Notes under the pieces: generated by a model
What the model was told of the DNA's origin: nothing
Seen by the model: the letters and a program-made list of their open reading frames with translations, nothing else
Database searches by the model: none
Shown here: in pieces, positions 48,298 through 59,420 of the stretch
Position numbering within the stretch: the first letter of the stretch is position 1
Layout of the letters: each line of letters starts with the position of its first letter
Made by a program: the position numbers and the translations under genes
Assembly (NCBI GenBank): GCA_019279435.1
Contig: JAAALK010000079.1
Location: 85,740,162 to 85,804,161, forward strand
Direction of reading: 5' to 3'
Source: Zizania palustris
Lineage: Eukaryota; Streptophyta; Magnoliopsida; Poales; Poaceae
DNA length: 64,000 bases

Positions 48298-50661
48298 TTG
48301 TGGAGTACATCGGCGAGTACTCCGGCGAGTACACCGACAAGTCAGGAGGACACCCTATTCCAAGGTAGTTCCTCTTCTTCAAACAGACGTCGTCAAGAGC
48401 AGCTCCTGAGATGCATAGATCCGACATTAATTGGTCGGCCTATTGCATTTCAACTGGATGATGAGGTAACTTTCAGATTGCTTTTTATGCCAGTTATAAA
48501 CTATTACTAATTGTTTCAATACTATTTTGTAAGAGGAAGACCACTTGGAGAGTGCGGGTCACGATGATGATCCGGTGGGTGGGGGGCAGGAGGGGGATGT
48601 CCCGGAGGGTGCGGCGCAGGGGGATGACCCGAAGGGTGCGGGGCAAGGGGATGACCCAGAGGGTGCGGGGCAGGGGGATGTCCCAAATGGTGCGGGTCAG
48701 GAGGAGGGGGCTGAGGCTTCTGGGGCCTCAGTATCTTTCAGGACGAGCCACCTGGTCGGCCCACTAGTAGTCTCTTCCGGTGGAGCCAAGATCGAGATTA
48801 CGCCTGTAGGTGACGGGTAAGTCTAATACTCTTCTGTTGTTTTGCTTTTTTCAAAAAAAATCTTTCACTAAACTGACTTTATTTATTATGTATTTCTAGA
48901 TCTTGGATTGACTCTCGGTTTGACGACACTTTAAGGGTCAGGCAAGTTAACCAGATGTTGGGTAACCTGTGTCGTCTACACTACCCAGGGGTGCTGACAA
49001 TGCCGACCGGTGAGCCGGTTGTATGCCAGACATGGGACCAGTACCGGTTTGCTCCTCACGGGCGCCACAGAACTGCTCAGGGGGCGGTGTCTCATGACTT
49101 CTGGGTATGTGTTTTTTTCAATCTTCTTTTAGTTTTAACACAAAGCTTTTCGAGTTACAACACTTTACTAATCATGACTTTTGCAGTTACGCTTTTGCTT
49201 GCCAGAAGTCGGCAATCACCATAATCATGCCCTTCAAGTCTTCAACAACAATGCACACAAGGTGGTGAAGGATGCTATTTCGTATGCCCGCATTCAAGCG
49301 AACAATGCTTACTACAAGGAGAAGCTAGGGCAACGAATGAGCAAGGCGATGGGCGCATCGTCAATATATTTGACTGAAGAACAATACCGTTCGGTAAACA
49401 ATTCTAACTTTTTAAATCTTCGATTGTTGAGATTTGTTGTCATATAATACAAATAGCATCTCTGTTCAGGTGAGGATTCTGTGGTTTGCAAACCGCGAGG
49501 ATGCATATTTCGAATTCTGCAAGATTTGGTCTTCAGCTGCATTCAAGAAGACTTCCGAGCAGAAAAGACAATGCCGCGGGACGGATCCGAAGCACAGATA
49601 TGGTGCCGATGGACATATTCGACACGCTAAACGCATGGTAAGACCTCCTTCTGTCACTCTCTATCTATAGATACATTGTAATGCGACTAACTCATTTCTA
49701 TTGTACAAGAATCTAAATCTAGCAACGTGCCAAGTGACATAGAGGTGTATACCTCTGGTCACAAAGGAAGCGATCCTACACAGCCAGATGTCTTGTGTAG
49801 CCAGACAGCCACAAACCATTTGGTGAGATGTTAGCAATGTTAAGAGTTTGCGTAATTTCATTTTTCTCCGTCTAATCGGACATGTTTTTTGTAGGCGCGG
49901 TATGGTGAACACATGGTTCGACTCCATGGAGAGGACTATGATTGGTGGAGAGAACCTGTCGACCAAATGGTCGTGTACTCCAGCGGAGGTGGAAAAAGCC
50001 ATGGACGGTGAGACAGTGTTTTTATTAATGTTTTGTGTATGGTATTGTGATGGTAACTAACTCATTCAATGTTGTAGGTACTCCATGTTCAATGGAGTTA
50101 TTGACTCGAGAGCGGTGAGAGCTCAGAAGTCAGCTCAGTCGTCGTAGAGCTCCGTCGAAGTTGGCTCCAGCCGTCGTCGCTCTGAAGAAAACCCGGAGGT
50201 GGTTCGGCTGAGGGAGGAAATGAGGCGACGCGACGAGCACAACAGGCAACAACAAGAGTACTATACCGCCTGCTTAGCACAACAGCAGGCGATGATCCAA
50301 GTAAGTTTAGTTTATAGTGTTGCAGTTAAAAAGTATTCAGAAATAGGTTTAGAACTAACTGATTACATTACAACATGTGTAGCAACTAGCCCAGCAGCAT
50401 GGTGGATTTGACATGTCCTTGTTCCAACCACTACCTCCCCCGCCACCACCACTATCTCCTATATTACCTGTGGTACCTCCTGACATATCGTTACTTCAGA
50501 TACTTAAGTTAGCGTTTAGAAGGGTAGTTGTGTTTGTTCTCTAATTTTGTCTATTTCTTCAGAGTTTCCGTACGCCTGGTCAGGATGGAGCCTCCGGGGC
50601 AAATGTGGATGAAGCGGGAGGCAGCGGCGGCGCCCACGACCCAAATGTGGGCGATCAGTGA
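48298..50661 (+). pseudogene. TnpA-like gene (Transposase_24 / Ptta family) of the CACTA transposon, damaged
   Basis: Recognisable exons are to 48465, 48536-48816, 48900-49104, 49187-49393, 49470-49637, about 49706-49822, 49895-50007, 50078-50299, from 50393, and 50563-50661. The second carries about five ten-residue repeats (PEGAGQGDD type). The next ones read WIDSRFDDTLRVRQV, YPGVLTMPTGEPV, VVKDAISYARIQANNAYYKEK and FANREDAYFEFCKIWSSAAFK, the conserved core of plant Ptta/En/Spm TnpA-like proteins, followed by a heptad-like C-terminal segment (LREEMRRRDEHNRQQQEYY). Damage: an in-frame TAG at 50145-50147, and an apparent broken acceptor before the exon near 49706 (TTGTA where TTGTAG is expected). 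In autonomous elements the product binds the subterminal repeats. Confidence 0.8.
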
Positions 50662-50990
50662 GTATGGATGTGTATTGTGAAGTTTGATTGAATCTGGATG
50701 TGATATGCGCTTTTATATGAATTTGAATGTGTTATGTGAATCTCGATGTGTTATGTGACTTTGTATGTGAATTTGGATGGTATATGTGAATGCGGATGTG
50801 TACTGTGACTTTGGATGTGAATTGAGTTGTGTTATGTGATTTTGGATGTGATGTGTGAAGTTTGGATGTGAGATGTGATATTGAATGTTATATGTGAAGT
50901 TTGAATGTGATTTTGGATGTGAGATGTGAATTTGGATGTGTATTGTGAATGTGATATAAATTGTGTTTGGATGTGAGTGTGAATAGGGGA
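50662..50990 (+). repeat. degenerate minisatellite after the TnpA-like gene
   Basis: About fifteen irregular units of the type GGATGTGATATGTGAATTT follow the stop codon. It is non-coding, and probably the 3' UTR of the gene. Confidence 0.7.
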
Positions 50991-51018
50991 ACCAGGAAAA
51001 AACAAAAAAAATACCAGC

Positions 51019-51110
51019 TAACTTCCGTCGGCTTTGACCATAGCCGATGGAAGTTAGCTGCTTTCGGCCACGTGGGTAGAAAGGCTAACTTCTGTCGGCT
51101 AGGGCCAAAG
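51019..51110 (+). repeat. right subterminal repeats of the CACTA transposon (cut by element E)
   Basis: TAACTTCCGTCGG, GCCGATGGAAGTTAG and TAACTTCTGTCGG repeat the words of the left end. The terminus itself is beyond the window because E inserted after CCAAAG. Confidence 0.85.
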
Positions 51111-53128
51111 TGTAGGACCGAAAGTAGCGACCAGAGGGGGGGGGTGAATGGGCGCCTTAAAAAATTCTTTCGAATCAATGGCCTGCTCCCAATACCCAAA
51201 GCACCTCAACAGACTACGCAGCAGAAAATAAACAGAAGGCCTAAGTCTAAAGGTTTCTAACCTAGAAGCAACTGATGATAAACAGTGTAAATCTAAAGTA
51301 GTGCAACTAGGCAGATGAACAAGGTATAACAAGCCTAAACTTCTCAATGAAATGATCTAAGAATGTGTAAGATGAAAAGAGAAGTTACTGTCCAAATTTG
51401 TCTCCTGTTCGGAACTTGGCGAAGCCCCCTTCGCACGTCGAGGTCTGCTTTGGAGGTTGGTGACGGAGCCTGTCCGAGATGCCGAAGGTGTCACGGTCTA
51501 GCCTAGTTCGAAGTGGCAAGAGCGAAGTGGACTTCGGAACGAAGTAAGACAATGCCGAAGCCTGGTTCGAAGTATGTACTTCGAAGTCAAGGCTTCGAAC
51601 ACAGCTTCGAACCAAGAGCTTCGGACCAAAGTGACAGAGTCGGAGCCTGCTTCGAAGTGTGCACTTCGAAGACAAAACTTCGAACACAACTTTGAACCGA
51701 AAGCTTCGAAGCAAAACCTTCGAACAAAAAGCTTCGAACACAACACTCAAAAGGACAACCTTCGAACAAAGAAGCGAAGTCTGTCACACGACAGAAAATC
51801 AACTCCGAAGCTTACACTCTATCTTCGAACAGGGAAAGCTTCGGAAGAAGAACCGAAGGTTGACACGCCACAAGGAAATCAAATCGAAGTCTATCAGAAA
51901 TGACAAGCTTCAAACCCAACTTCGAAGCCAACCGAAGTGTGGACTTCGAACAGCTAGATTCGAAGAATGTTGTTCGAAGTATGCGATGCTGTCCGTTCAG
52001 AAAAATACTTCGAAGCTTATCAACACAGACCGCACCCCGAAGATCGAAGATTGAGCGAAGCCTTTGAAAATGTTAAGTCGAAGCCTGTCTCACGGAGCTG
52101 AGGGGCTTCGAACAGAGAAGGACTTCGCCAGAGACACAGCCAGAAAAGGTAATAGACCCTGTCAGCTTCGATCAAAAAGCTGTGCAGTAGAAGGTGAAAA
52201 GCTGCACAGAACACTGTAGCTGCAGGGAAGTAGTACTACTTGCAACAGCAAGAACTAGTACTACTAGAATGAAGAACACACCCAGCCGAAGCCTCCAAAG
52301 CCTCAAAAATCACGGGAAAACTTGCTATGCTAATGAAATGCAGCCATTTAAAACCTTTGAAGATGCAGCACACAATGAAATAGGGCATTTACTGCAACAT
52401 TAAAAGCAAAGCATTAAACACAGGGGCACAACTTCCTGGCGGCGCAAGCAGGGAACCAGAGAAGAGAGAGAGGCAAGGCAAGAGACAAAAAGTGACCCAA
52501 TAGAGAGGATTTGATTTCAGCCAAAAGGGTAGTCCAAACCCTAGGGATTGGGGTCCTATTTATAGGCAGCCCAACACTAGGAATATTCTACCAGCCCCTT
52601 AGGGTTTTTACAGACTCAAAAATAAAGAAAAAGACTCTACTGCCCTTAGGAATTTTTACAGACACGACTGACTGACTGTGGGCCTAGAGTTACAGATGAC
52701 TTATCCGGAAGCTAAGTTTTCGTAGCGACTACGGCTTCTCTTCTGGACAGTCGGATACAGAATCAACGGTTGTCAGTTTTGCGCCGAAACTGACAAAGCC
52801 TCCACCGGCTTTGCACCAGGTACCCGGATTGGGCCGGCCCGACTCCGCAGCTCTCTCAGCCCGGCAATCGCTCACCGCCCGTGTACCTGAGTCAGTCCTG
52901 GTCAACAGCCCAGTGGGTCTTCTACTGCTTCTGGCCCATGCACCCGGATTGGACCAGCCCGACTTCGCAGCCTCCTCTGCCCGACAGTCGCTCGCTGCCC
53001 GTGTACCTGAGTCACACGCGGCCCATGAAACAGCAGATCTCTTCTTCTTTTGTCCTCTTTGACTATCGTTGACAATGACTCATCACTTCTGGAGCCATGA
53101 GGCCCACGCTATTTAGCATGGCTCCTCA
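51111..53128 (-). repeat. 3' LTR of element E with a TTCGAA-dense segment
   Basis: On minus it runs from TGAGGAGCC to CGGTCCTACA. The plus-strand interval 51508-52112 contains about nineteen exact TTCGAA hexamers. TATTTATAGGC near 52557 (read on plus) and CCTAGGGATTGGGG lie in the middle part. Chance frames follow the motif array and are not genes. Confidence 0.82.
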
Positions 53129-53140
53129 ATCTCCCCCTTG
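53129..53140 (-). other. main polypurine tract of element E
   Basis: On minus, CAAGGGGGAGAT directly precedes the LTR start TGAGGAGCC. Confidence 0.85.
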
Positions 53141-53998
53141 ATGAGTGCATTGTCAACACTCCTCTTTTCTCAGCTCTACAGCACCTGCGAACAAATGTGG
53201 AAACACGAACACAAAACACAAGAAAACAAAGAAGAAGAAAAATAAGGTAAAAGTTTAACCCTAATGACCAAAAGCCAATCAAAAGCAAGAAACGGTCATT
53301 ATGGTTAACCAAAACGTAAAAGCTCAAAAGGAGTGTGATTTCAGAATAACAAGGATATCAACAGAGTAAGAACTCCCCCTTAAACTCTGATCCCAAATTT
53401 TCTCCCGCTTGTTGACAAGTGAACTCATCAAGCACTCAATAGAGACACAGACTCCCCCTGAAACGCAACTCCCCCTCAAAATATGCAGTGAATTCAACTG
53501 GAGTGCAGAAGGAGTGTAGAAAGCATGCTTCTTAAATATGATTGACCGCAATTACAACATCTAACAAGTATAGCAAAAGAGATACTGTCTAAGACACATG
53601 GCATGATCAGTGCAACAGATGATATCTAAAGAAAGTCATTTGCACGCAGTTTTAGTTTTTGCAAACAAAAGCATCACCACATTGTCCAGTAAACAAGCAA
53701 GGTAAAACATAAGATGCAGAGGCTAACTGATATCTACCAAGATAAGCAATGTCCAAACCAAAATGCTTCAGCAAACTTGTTATCTTTTAAATGTTCAGGC
53801 TTTGTCAATTTTCCTTTTTCATTTATGCCAAGGGTTATTTGCATGTCAAACCTTATGCTAACCGACCATGTCAAGCCTAGGCCAGAACTGGACCATCAGA
53901 AGCTTAAGACATTGGTCTTGGCAAACACTACACTGTCCTAGTTCATACCAACGTGCTATGGTAAGCAATCCAGAACAATGCAATGCGACAAAGCAAAC
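53141..53998 (-). other. 3' non-coding interior of element E with extra polypurine tracts
   Basis: Further AGGGGGAGT-type tracts (minus) occur near 53371, 53453 and 53468. There is no convincing reading frame. It ends where D inserted. Confidence 0.65.
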
Positions 53999-56900
53999 TG
54001 TAACACCCCAGAAATTAAAAAGGAATAAAATAAAAGAGAATATTATTTTCATATTTGAATTTATTATTAAAGGAGAATTCACAAAAGAACCCAAATAAAA
54101 CCAAACAAGGAGAAATACTCAAAATCTGGACTTGAAAAATTTATGAGATAAACTAGAGGCCAAGATATAATTTTAGGAATTTTTAATATTTTTACCAACA
54201 GTGATTCAACCCTTAATCAAATAAATGAATTACTGGAATTATTTTAAATCAGAAAAGAATTAAAATGCTTAATGGGCCGCAACCTCCAAAGTGCTCTCAA
54301 CCCAGCCCAGCCCAGCCGTCCCTCACTGACCCGTGGGTCCCGCCTGTCGGCGCTCGCCTCCCCTCTCTCCTCCCGCCCGCGCCCCGCCTGGCCCCACGCG
54401 TCAGCCTCTGTACGCTCGCGTTCGCCCACTGACAGCCATGGCCCGCCTGTCGGCCCTTCCTTTTCCATTACGCCCGCTGACAGGTGGGGGCCACCTGTCA
54501 GATCCTTCGTCTTCGATGGAAGGGGATCGCCCCCTTCCTTCTTCCCGGCGATCCCTTTCTGTTTCCCTCGCCGCCGGCCGCCAGATCCCATCCGATCGCC
54601 CCGGATCCCTTTCCCTGGCCGCCACCGCCCCTTTCCATCCGTTGCCCACGCGTTTTCGCGCCTTTGGAAAGCTACCCGAAGCTTGGAAGGAGATCGCCGG
54701 AGCTCTCGGGATCCCTCGGTTCCCTGCCATCCCGACGCCGGCGACCCCCTATAAAAGCCCCCTCCGGTCACCGCACTCATCCCACACCACCGTAGCCCGA
54801 GCCATAGCGATCCAGAGCGCTCCCCCTTTGTTTTCGGGTTTCCCCTCTGCTCCACCTCCGGCGAGCGATCGCCGTCGCCTCCGGCCTCCCCTGCCCTAGC
54901 CACCGCTCCCGTCGGGTCTGCCGTCGTCCACCCGTCCTCGGCCACGCCTCCATCAGTCGTGAAGGCCACCGGATCGCCGTCGCCGTCGAGCTCCCGAGGA
55001 GACCTCACCGTCTACCCTCGCCGTCGTCGCCGTCCGTCGCCCACCTTCGCCGCCGAAGGTACCATCGTGACCCCCTTGCTCCCCGCGTTCCATTTCTGCC
55101 CCTAGCTAGTCACGTAGGCGCTCGCCGCCACCGCAGCCACCGCACCCGAGATCTCGCCGTCGCCGGAGACGAAGGGTACGTACCCCTTACGACCGTGCCG
55201 TGCCGGAAGGCATCGTGGCCGTCCGATCGTGATCGAAGGGCTACGATTAAATCCCTTCGGGATTTAATCAGGGCCCTCAGATCTGATCGAAGGGGTACGG
55301 TGCCATCTCGGCCGTTGATCGTAACTTAAATCCCTGGAGCGATCTGGTGCGTCCACGCGTACCTCTTCGCCACGTTTTAATCACAGCCGTCCGATTTCAT
55401 TAAAGCCTTCCCGCCTCGCGCCTGGCCGCCGGATCTGGATCCGACGGATCTGGTTGATCCGGTCCACGCACACAGTAGCGCAGTCCACCGTGGGCCTGGC
55501 TCACCGTGGACCAGGGCCCATTTTCCAGTTTAAATAAAATTTTAGAAAATAGTTTAAACTTCAAAAATTCATATCTTGCTCATTTTCACTCCAAATTTCA
55601 CCATTCAAATTTTGTTAAATCCAGAATAATATTCTCTACACATTAATGCAATAAAAACAGTATGTTACTGTTACCCAAAATATTTTTAGCAAATAAAAGA
55701 ATAAAAACCCCTTAGGGATAAATTATTAATTCAGGAAAATAAATTAGAAAAGCCTTGAGAAAAATAAGTTTATTGTTTATTCACCAAACATCAGAATAAT
55801 GAAGCTTTATTCAACATAATAAAACCCACAAATATGTATGTTTATTATTTGGTGGATTTTATCTGTTTATTGAATGTATTGTTTATTTTCCGTATCGAGA
55901 AGACTACGAGTTCGTCGAGGAGCAGGAGTTCTACCCCGAGGTTCTTCCATCCCCCTTTGCTGATCAAGGCAAGTCACCGACCGTCTCTGTGGAAACAATT
56001 GATCATAATTGAGCCCATGTTTTAAATAAATTATCGCTATAACCCATAGGTTAATATTGCATTTGTCAAATATCCAAGCCTTACACTTATATATTTAGTA
56101 GATCCCCGTCCTTGTGTGCAAACCCAAGCCATGCTTATTGAGCCTTAACTCCTTGTCACTCTACTATAAGAATATTAGCTAGTGCCCAATGTACCGGCAC
56201 AACTGCTATAGGTTAAAAAGAACGAGTCACAGATAGCTGGATTCTGTATATGAATTTCCCCTGTTATTCTCGTCTCTGGACTCTGTTGGAGTTGGCTAGG
56301 TGATAAGTATGGTGGGTTCCGGGTGCAAGCTCGGGTTTTGGTATGTCGCACCCGGGGCACTATAAGGACCGGTCTGCGGGATCTGTTGCAAAGCACTTCC
56401 GTACCAACCACAAGTCTAATGGGTAAGTCCTAACTGGAAGTGTGGAACACTCCGTCTCACGGCACCATAGTGGAGGGGGCAAGGGGCTAGCCCTCAGGGC
56501 GCCTTGTACCGACGATGGCTCAAGGGGGGGGGGGTATTGTGGAAACTCGACATGGCGAGACACGGTACGAAACCTATAAGAGGGTGCTGTTGAGTCAGGG
56601 AAGACCATATGGAAGGTTTTGGCACGAGTTCCCGTGAAATGGGTCATCTCGTTACACTTTGGTGTAAGTGATGAGTGCGTGCCTTGTGGGTACAGTGGTA
56701 CATATCTGATCAGAGTAAAATCAATCTTTTCGAAAAGCCGAGCCCACGGTTAAGGGCGGGTTGTGTGACTACTCGCAGTTAGTTTACCATTGGTTGAAAG
56801 ATTGAGTTATTCATGGCATGTAAGGACTGTTGTGCGAGGAGGTAAAACGTACTCCTCGAGTTAGAAGATGATGATGCATACACATGTTTACTTTTCAGTA

Positions 56901-57299
56901 CTAATAAATTGATCACACTTAATGCTTTACAAATATGCTGCTTTCGCAAAACTAGCCACTTTCTCCCTTGTTATTTACCTTGCATTATAATTGCATTCGG
57001 TGGCTTGCTGAGTACATCTGTACTCACCCCGTTGACTTACACCATCAGAGCCCGTCTACTACGAGGAGGATGCAGGTCTGGAGTAGCGACCCAGTCAAGG
57101 CGAGACTAGAAGGAGGCGTTCATCTAGGACCCTTGATTTTATTAGTTTCTCTTCATTTTCATTCACTTTTGTATTAATGCGGTCTACGAACCGTGAATGA
57201 TTGCCCGTATTGTACGTGGTCGCTTTATGAACGTCTTGGTTTATTGATTTTCTTTGGAATTTCAATAAAGGTCCTGATTTATTAAATCGGGGCGCGGCA
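53999..57299 (+). repeat. 5' LTR of element D
   Basis: It is 3301 bp, from TGTAACACCCC to GGGGCGCGGCA, where relatives A and B end CATCACA and CATTACA. The GC-rich block 54260-55500 contains CCCCTATAAAAGCCCC at about 54748, a good TATA box for the element transcript. Overlapping frames in that block (54244-55008 on minus, 54272-54899 on plus) are compositional. Confidence 0.9.
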
Positions 57300-57302
57300 A
57301 GA

Positions 57303-57314
57303 TGGTATCAGAGC
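57303..57314 (+). other. primer-binding site of element D
   Basis: TGGTATCAGAGC lies three bases after the LTR and is complementary to initiator tRNA-Met. Confidence 0.93.
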
Positions 57315-57437
57315 CGACTTGACTGTAGGAAGCCAAACAGACCTGACCCTAGGACCTATATTTACTATATTTTCTTACAAACACTGCTTATCCTCTCATC
57401 TTCCGAGGTTTTCACAAAAATTTTCTCTCTTTTGTAG

Positions 57438-58250
57438 ATGCCGGTTCATACCATAAGCGGGACTCTTCGTGACGAGGCCGGATTCATCCGCGAGCTTCGC
57501 GTGCTCGTCGACTTTTTGGGGTTTCCCCATGAGCCTGCGTTCCACGGGATCTTTCCCGATGCGAACGAGAGCTACTGCGAGGTCACGGTTGTGATCCGCC
57601 CCTCCTCAACGCAGCCACCCTTCTACACCCATGGAGTTGGAGGACCTTCATTCGTGGTGGCTAGCCAGCGAGCCGCTCTTCAGTCCCTCGCCGAGCTTCG
57701 ACTGGTATACGACTGCCACCTCCGCGACACCGTCTACCGCTTCATGCCCATGCGCACACCCGGGAGTCACCGCAGCATCTACATCAGCCCCCTCACGTAG
57801 AGCAACTCCGCCATCACCCGCACGATGAGACTCTTGGAGGCCATGGACAACCTCCACACAGAGGCCGTCCTCGACGCAGACAGCCAACATGACACCATCG
57901 ACTTCTACCGCCACACTTCGGAGAACTTGACTCGTGAGAATGCCGAGCTCCGTCGACAGCTTGAACAGAACCCTCTGATGACCCTTGAAGTGGAAGAGTT
58001 GAGGCGTCAGAACGAGCTCCTACGTCAAGGCGCCATGGTCCACACCCAGCTCCGTCAGCAGCTCAGAGAGTTGAAGAAGGACATAGAGGAGATCGCGCCT
58101 CTTCTGCCTAGAAGGAAGAAACCCCTTCGGATCCCCACTGTGAGGCCCAAGAGGATCTCCCGCAGCGCACCACCCGCCGGACCGTCCAGCTCCTCGACTC
58201 CGACCACCTCCCACGAGCCCGAGATCGAGTCGTCCCCCGAGCTACCATAG
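57438..58250 (+). pseudogene. leader ORF (ORF0) of element D, one in-frame stop
   Basis: The ATG at 57438 immediately follows TCTCTTTTGTAG, a splice-acceptor-like sequence. The 271-codon frame reads MPVHTISGTLRDEAGFIREL, SLAELRLVYDCHLRD and YRFMPMRTPGSHRSIYISPLT, then TAG at 57798-57800. It stays in frame to a coiled coil (ENLTRENAELRRQLEQ, VEELRRQNELLRQ, LRQQLRELKKDIEEI), a basic patch (LPRRKKP, RPKRISR) and the conserved end ESSPELP. The stop sits where the homologue in A has sense codons. Confidence 0.82.
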
Positions 58251-58425
58251 ACGTAGTTTTACGGTTGATTGTTATTTTTATTTTTGCTTGCCTGTATTAG
58301 CATTCATGTCAAAACATAAGGCATGAATGAAGAATTAAATAAATGTAACCGCAAGAACGGTACCTTTTGAAATAAAATATGAAGAAGTTCACTAGAATAA
58401 ATATGTCTACTCTGGAAACTCCAGG

Positions 58426-59202
58426 ATGACCAACACCCAGGGTTCCGACGCTCCTCAGAACGGAGGAGATAGTGGCAACCTGCCACAATGGGGAGCCACC
58501 GGGCAAAGGCAAGCCCCGGTCGCCAATCACCCCACCTTGGCCGAGATGATGGCTACCCAGAACCAGCTGGTTTCAGCCCTTCTGCACCAAATGCAGCAGC
58601 AGCAGATGCAAGAGCAGCAGGCTCATCTTTTCCGCCTCCACCAACAGCCCGAGCTGCCCCGACCCGCCACACCAGCTCCCGCTCCCGCGTCCCAGCTTTC
58701 GGAGTTCCTCCGAGTCCGTCCCCCGACCTTCTCAAGCACCACCAACCCCATGGAGGCTGGGGATTGGTTGCGAGCTATCGAGAAGAAGCTCGATCTGCTG
58801 ACCTGCACCGAGCAGGAGAGGGTGGCCTTCGCCACCCACCAGCTTCATGGTCCCGCTGCAGAGTGGTGGGACAATCATCGTGAGACTCTGCCCGAGGGCC
58901 ATGCCCATACTTGGGCAGAGTTCTCAGCTGCTTTCCGTGCCGCTCACATCCCCGATGGCATTATAGCTCAGAAGCAACAAGAGTTTAGGGACCTGCAGCA
59001 GGGGAGCAGGTCCGTAACAGAATATCTGCATGAGTTTAACAGGTTGGCCAGGTACGCACCTGAAGAGGTTCGTACGGATGCGGCCAGACAAGCCAAGTTC
59101 CTTAGAGGACTGAAGGATGAGCTGTCTCTACAGCTTATCTCCGGAGATTTCACCAACTTCCAAAAGTTGGTGAACAAGGCTATCATGCAGGAGACCCAGT
59201 AA
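58426..59202 (+). pseudogene. gag of element D (N-terminal and capsid part)
   Basis: The ATG at 58426 (MTNTQGSDAPQNGGD) follows AACTCCAG, again acceptor-like. A Gln-rich segment precedes the Gag core (LSEFLRVRPPTFSSTTNPME, GPAAEWWDNHRE, EYLHEFNRLARYAPEEV, FLRGLKDELSLQL). The frame ends at TAA 59200-59202, where B has CAG. A one-base C-run change near 59312 then separates it from the pol frame. Both breaks lie before the zinc knuckle, so Gag-Pol cannot be made as a single chain from this copy. Confidence 0.85.
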
Positions 59203-59420
59203 AACAAGGTCGACCTGAAGAAGAAGCGGATGATAGCCTTCAGGCAAAATCAGGGCATGGCCCAAAAACCCCGCTTCGTTCCACCTCCATCAGCACCACA
59301 GTACCACCCCGCCCAGTTTATCGTCCGGCGCCACCAGCCGCCAATGCCGGGGCCAGTCAATCTCGTCCCGCTCCCGCCGCACCAACCGCCCCTGCTGCCC
59401 CGGCAAAGAAGGCGGAAATC

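Larger units (their letters stand above)
33860..51110 (+). mobile_element. CACTA (En/Spm-like) DNA transposon, left and middle part, interrupted by element C
   Basis: It starts with the canonical terminus CACTACAAGAAAA at 33860. It carries subterminal CCGTCGG-type repeats on both sides of its body, a Transpos_assoc-domain ORF remnant and a TnpA-like (Transposase_24) gene remnant. Element C splits the left terminus (33908-45795), and element E enters at 51111, so the right CACTA terminus is outside the window. About 5.4 kb of the CACTA itself is visible. It lacks the TNP2 transposase core and is non-autonomous. Confidence 0.88.
51111..53998 (-). mobile_element. element E: Sirevirus-like Copia retrotransposon, 3' end only
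   Basis: A 2018-bp LTR (51111-53128) is followed on its right by a perfect polypurine tract in minus orientation, then by 870 bp of non-coding 3' interior with further purine-tract copies. Element D begins at 53999. The coding region and 5' LTR should lie beyond D. Multiple polypurine tracts before the 3' LTR are a known hallmark of Sireviruses. It is inserted in the CACTA element. Confidence 0.78.

Noticed and set aside
51508..52112. Heat-shock element cluster
   Set aside because: TTCGAA lacks the two-base spacer of the canonical TTCnnGAA element, so the array is not called as such.
54244..55008. Long frames on both strands in GC-rich LTR blocks (also 5198-5683, 8514-8885, 26203-26626, 46010-46520)
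   Set aside because: Overlapping open frames on opposite strands in GC-rich or low-complexity DNA, with Pro/Arg/Ala-rich products and no similarity I recognise.
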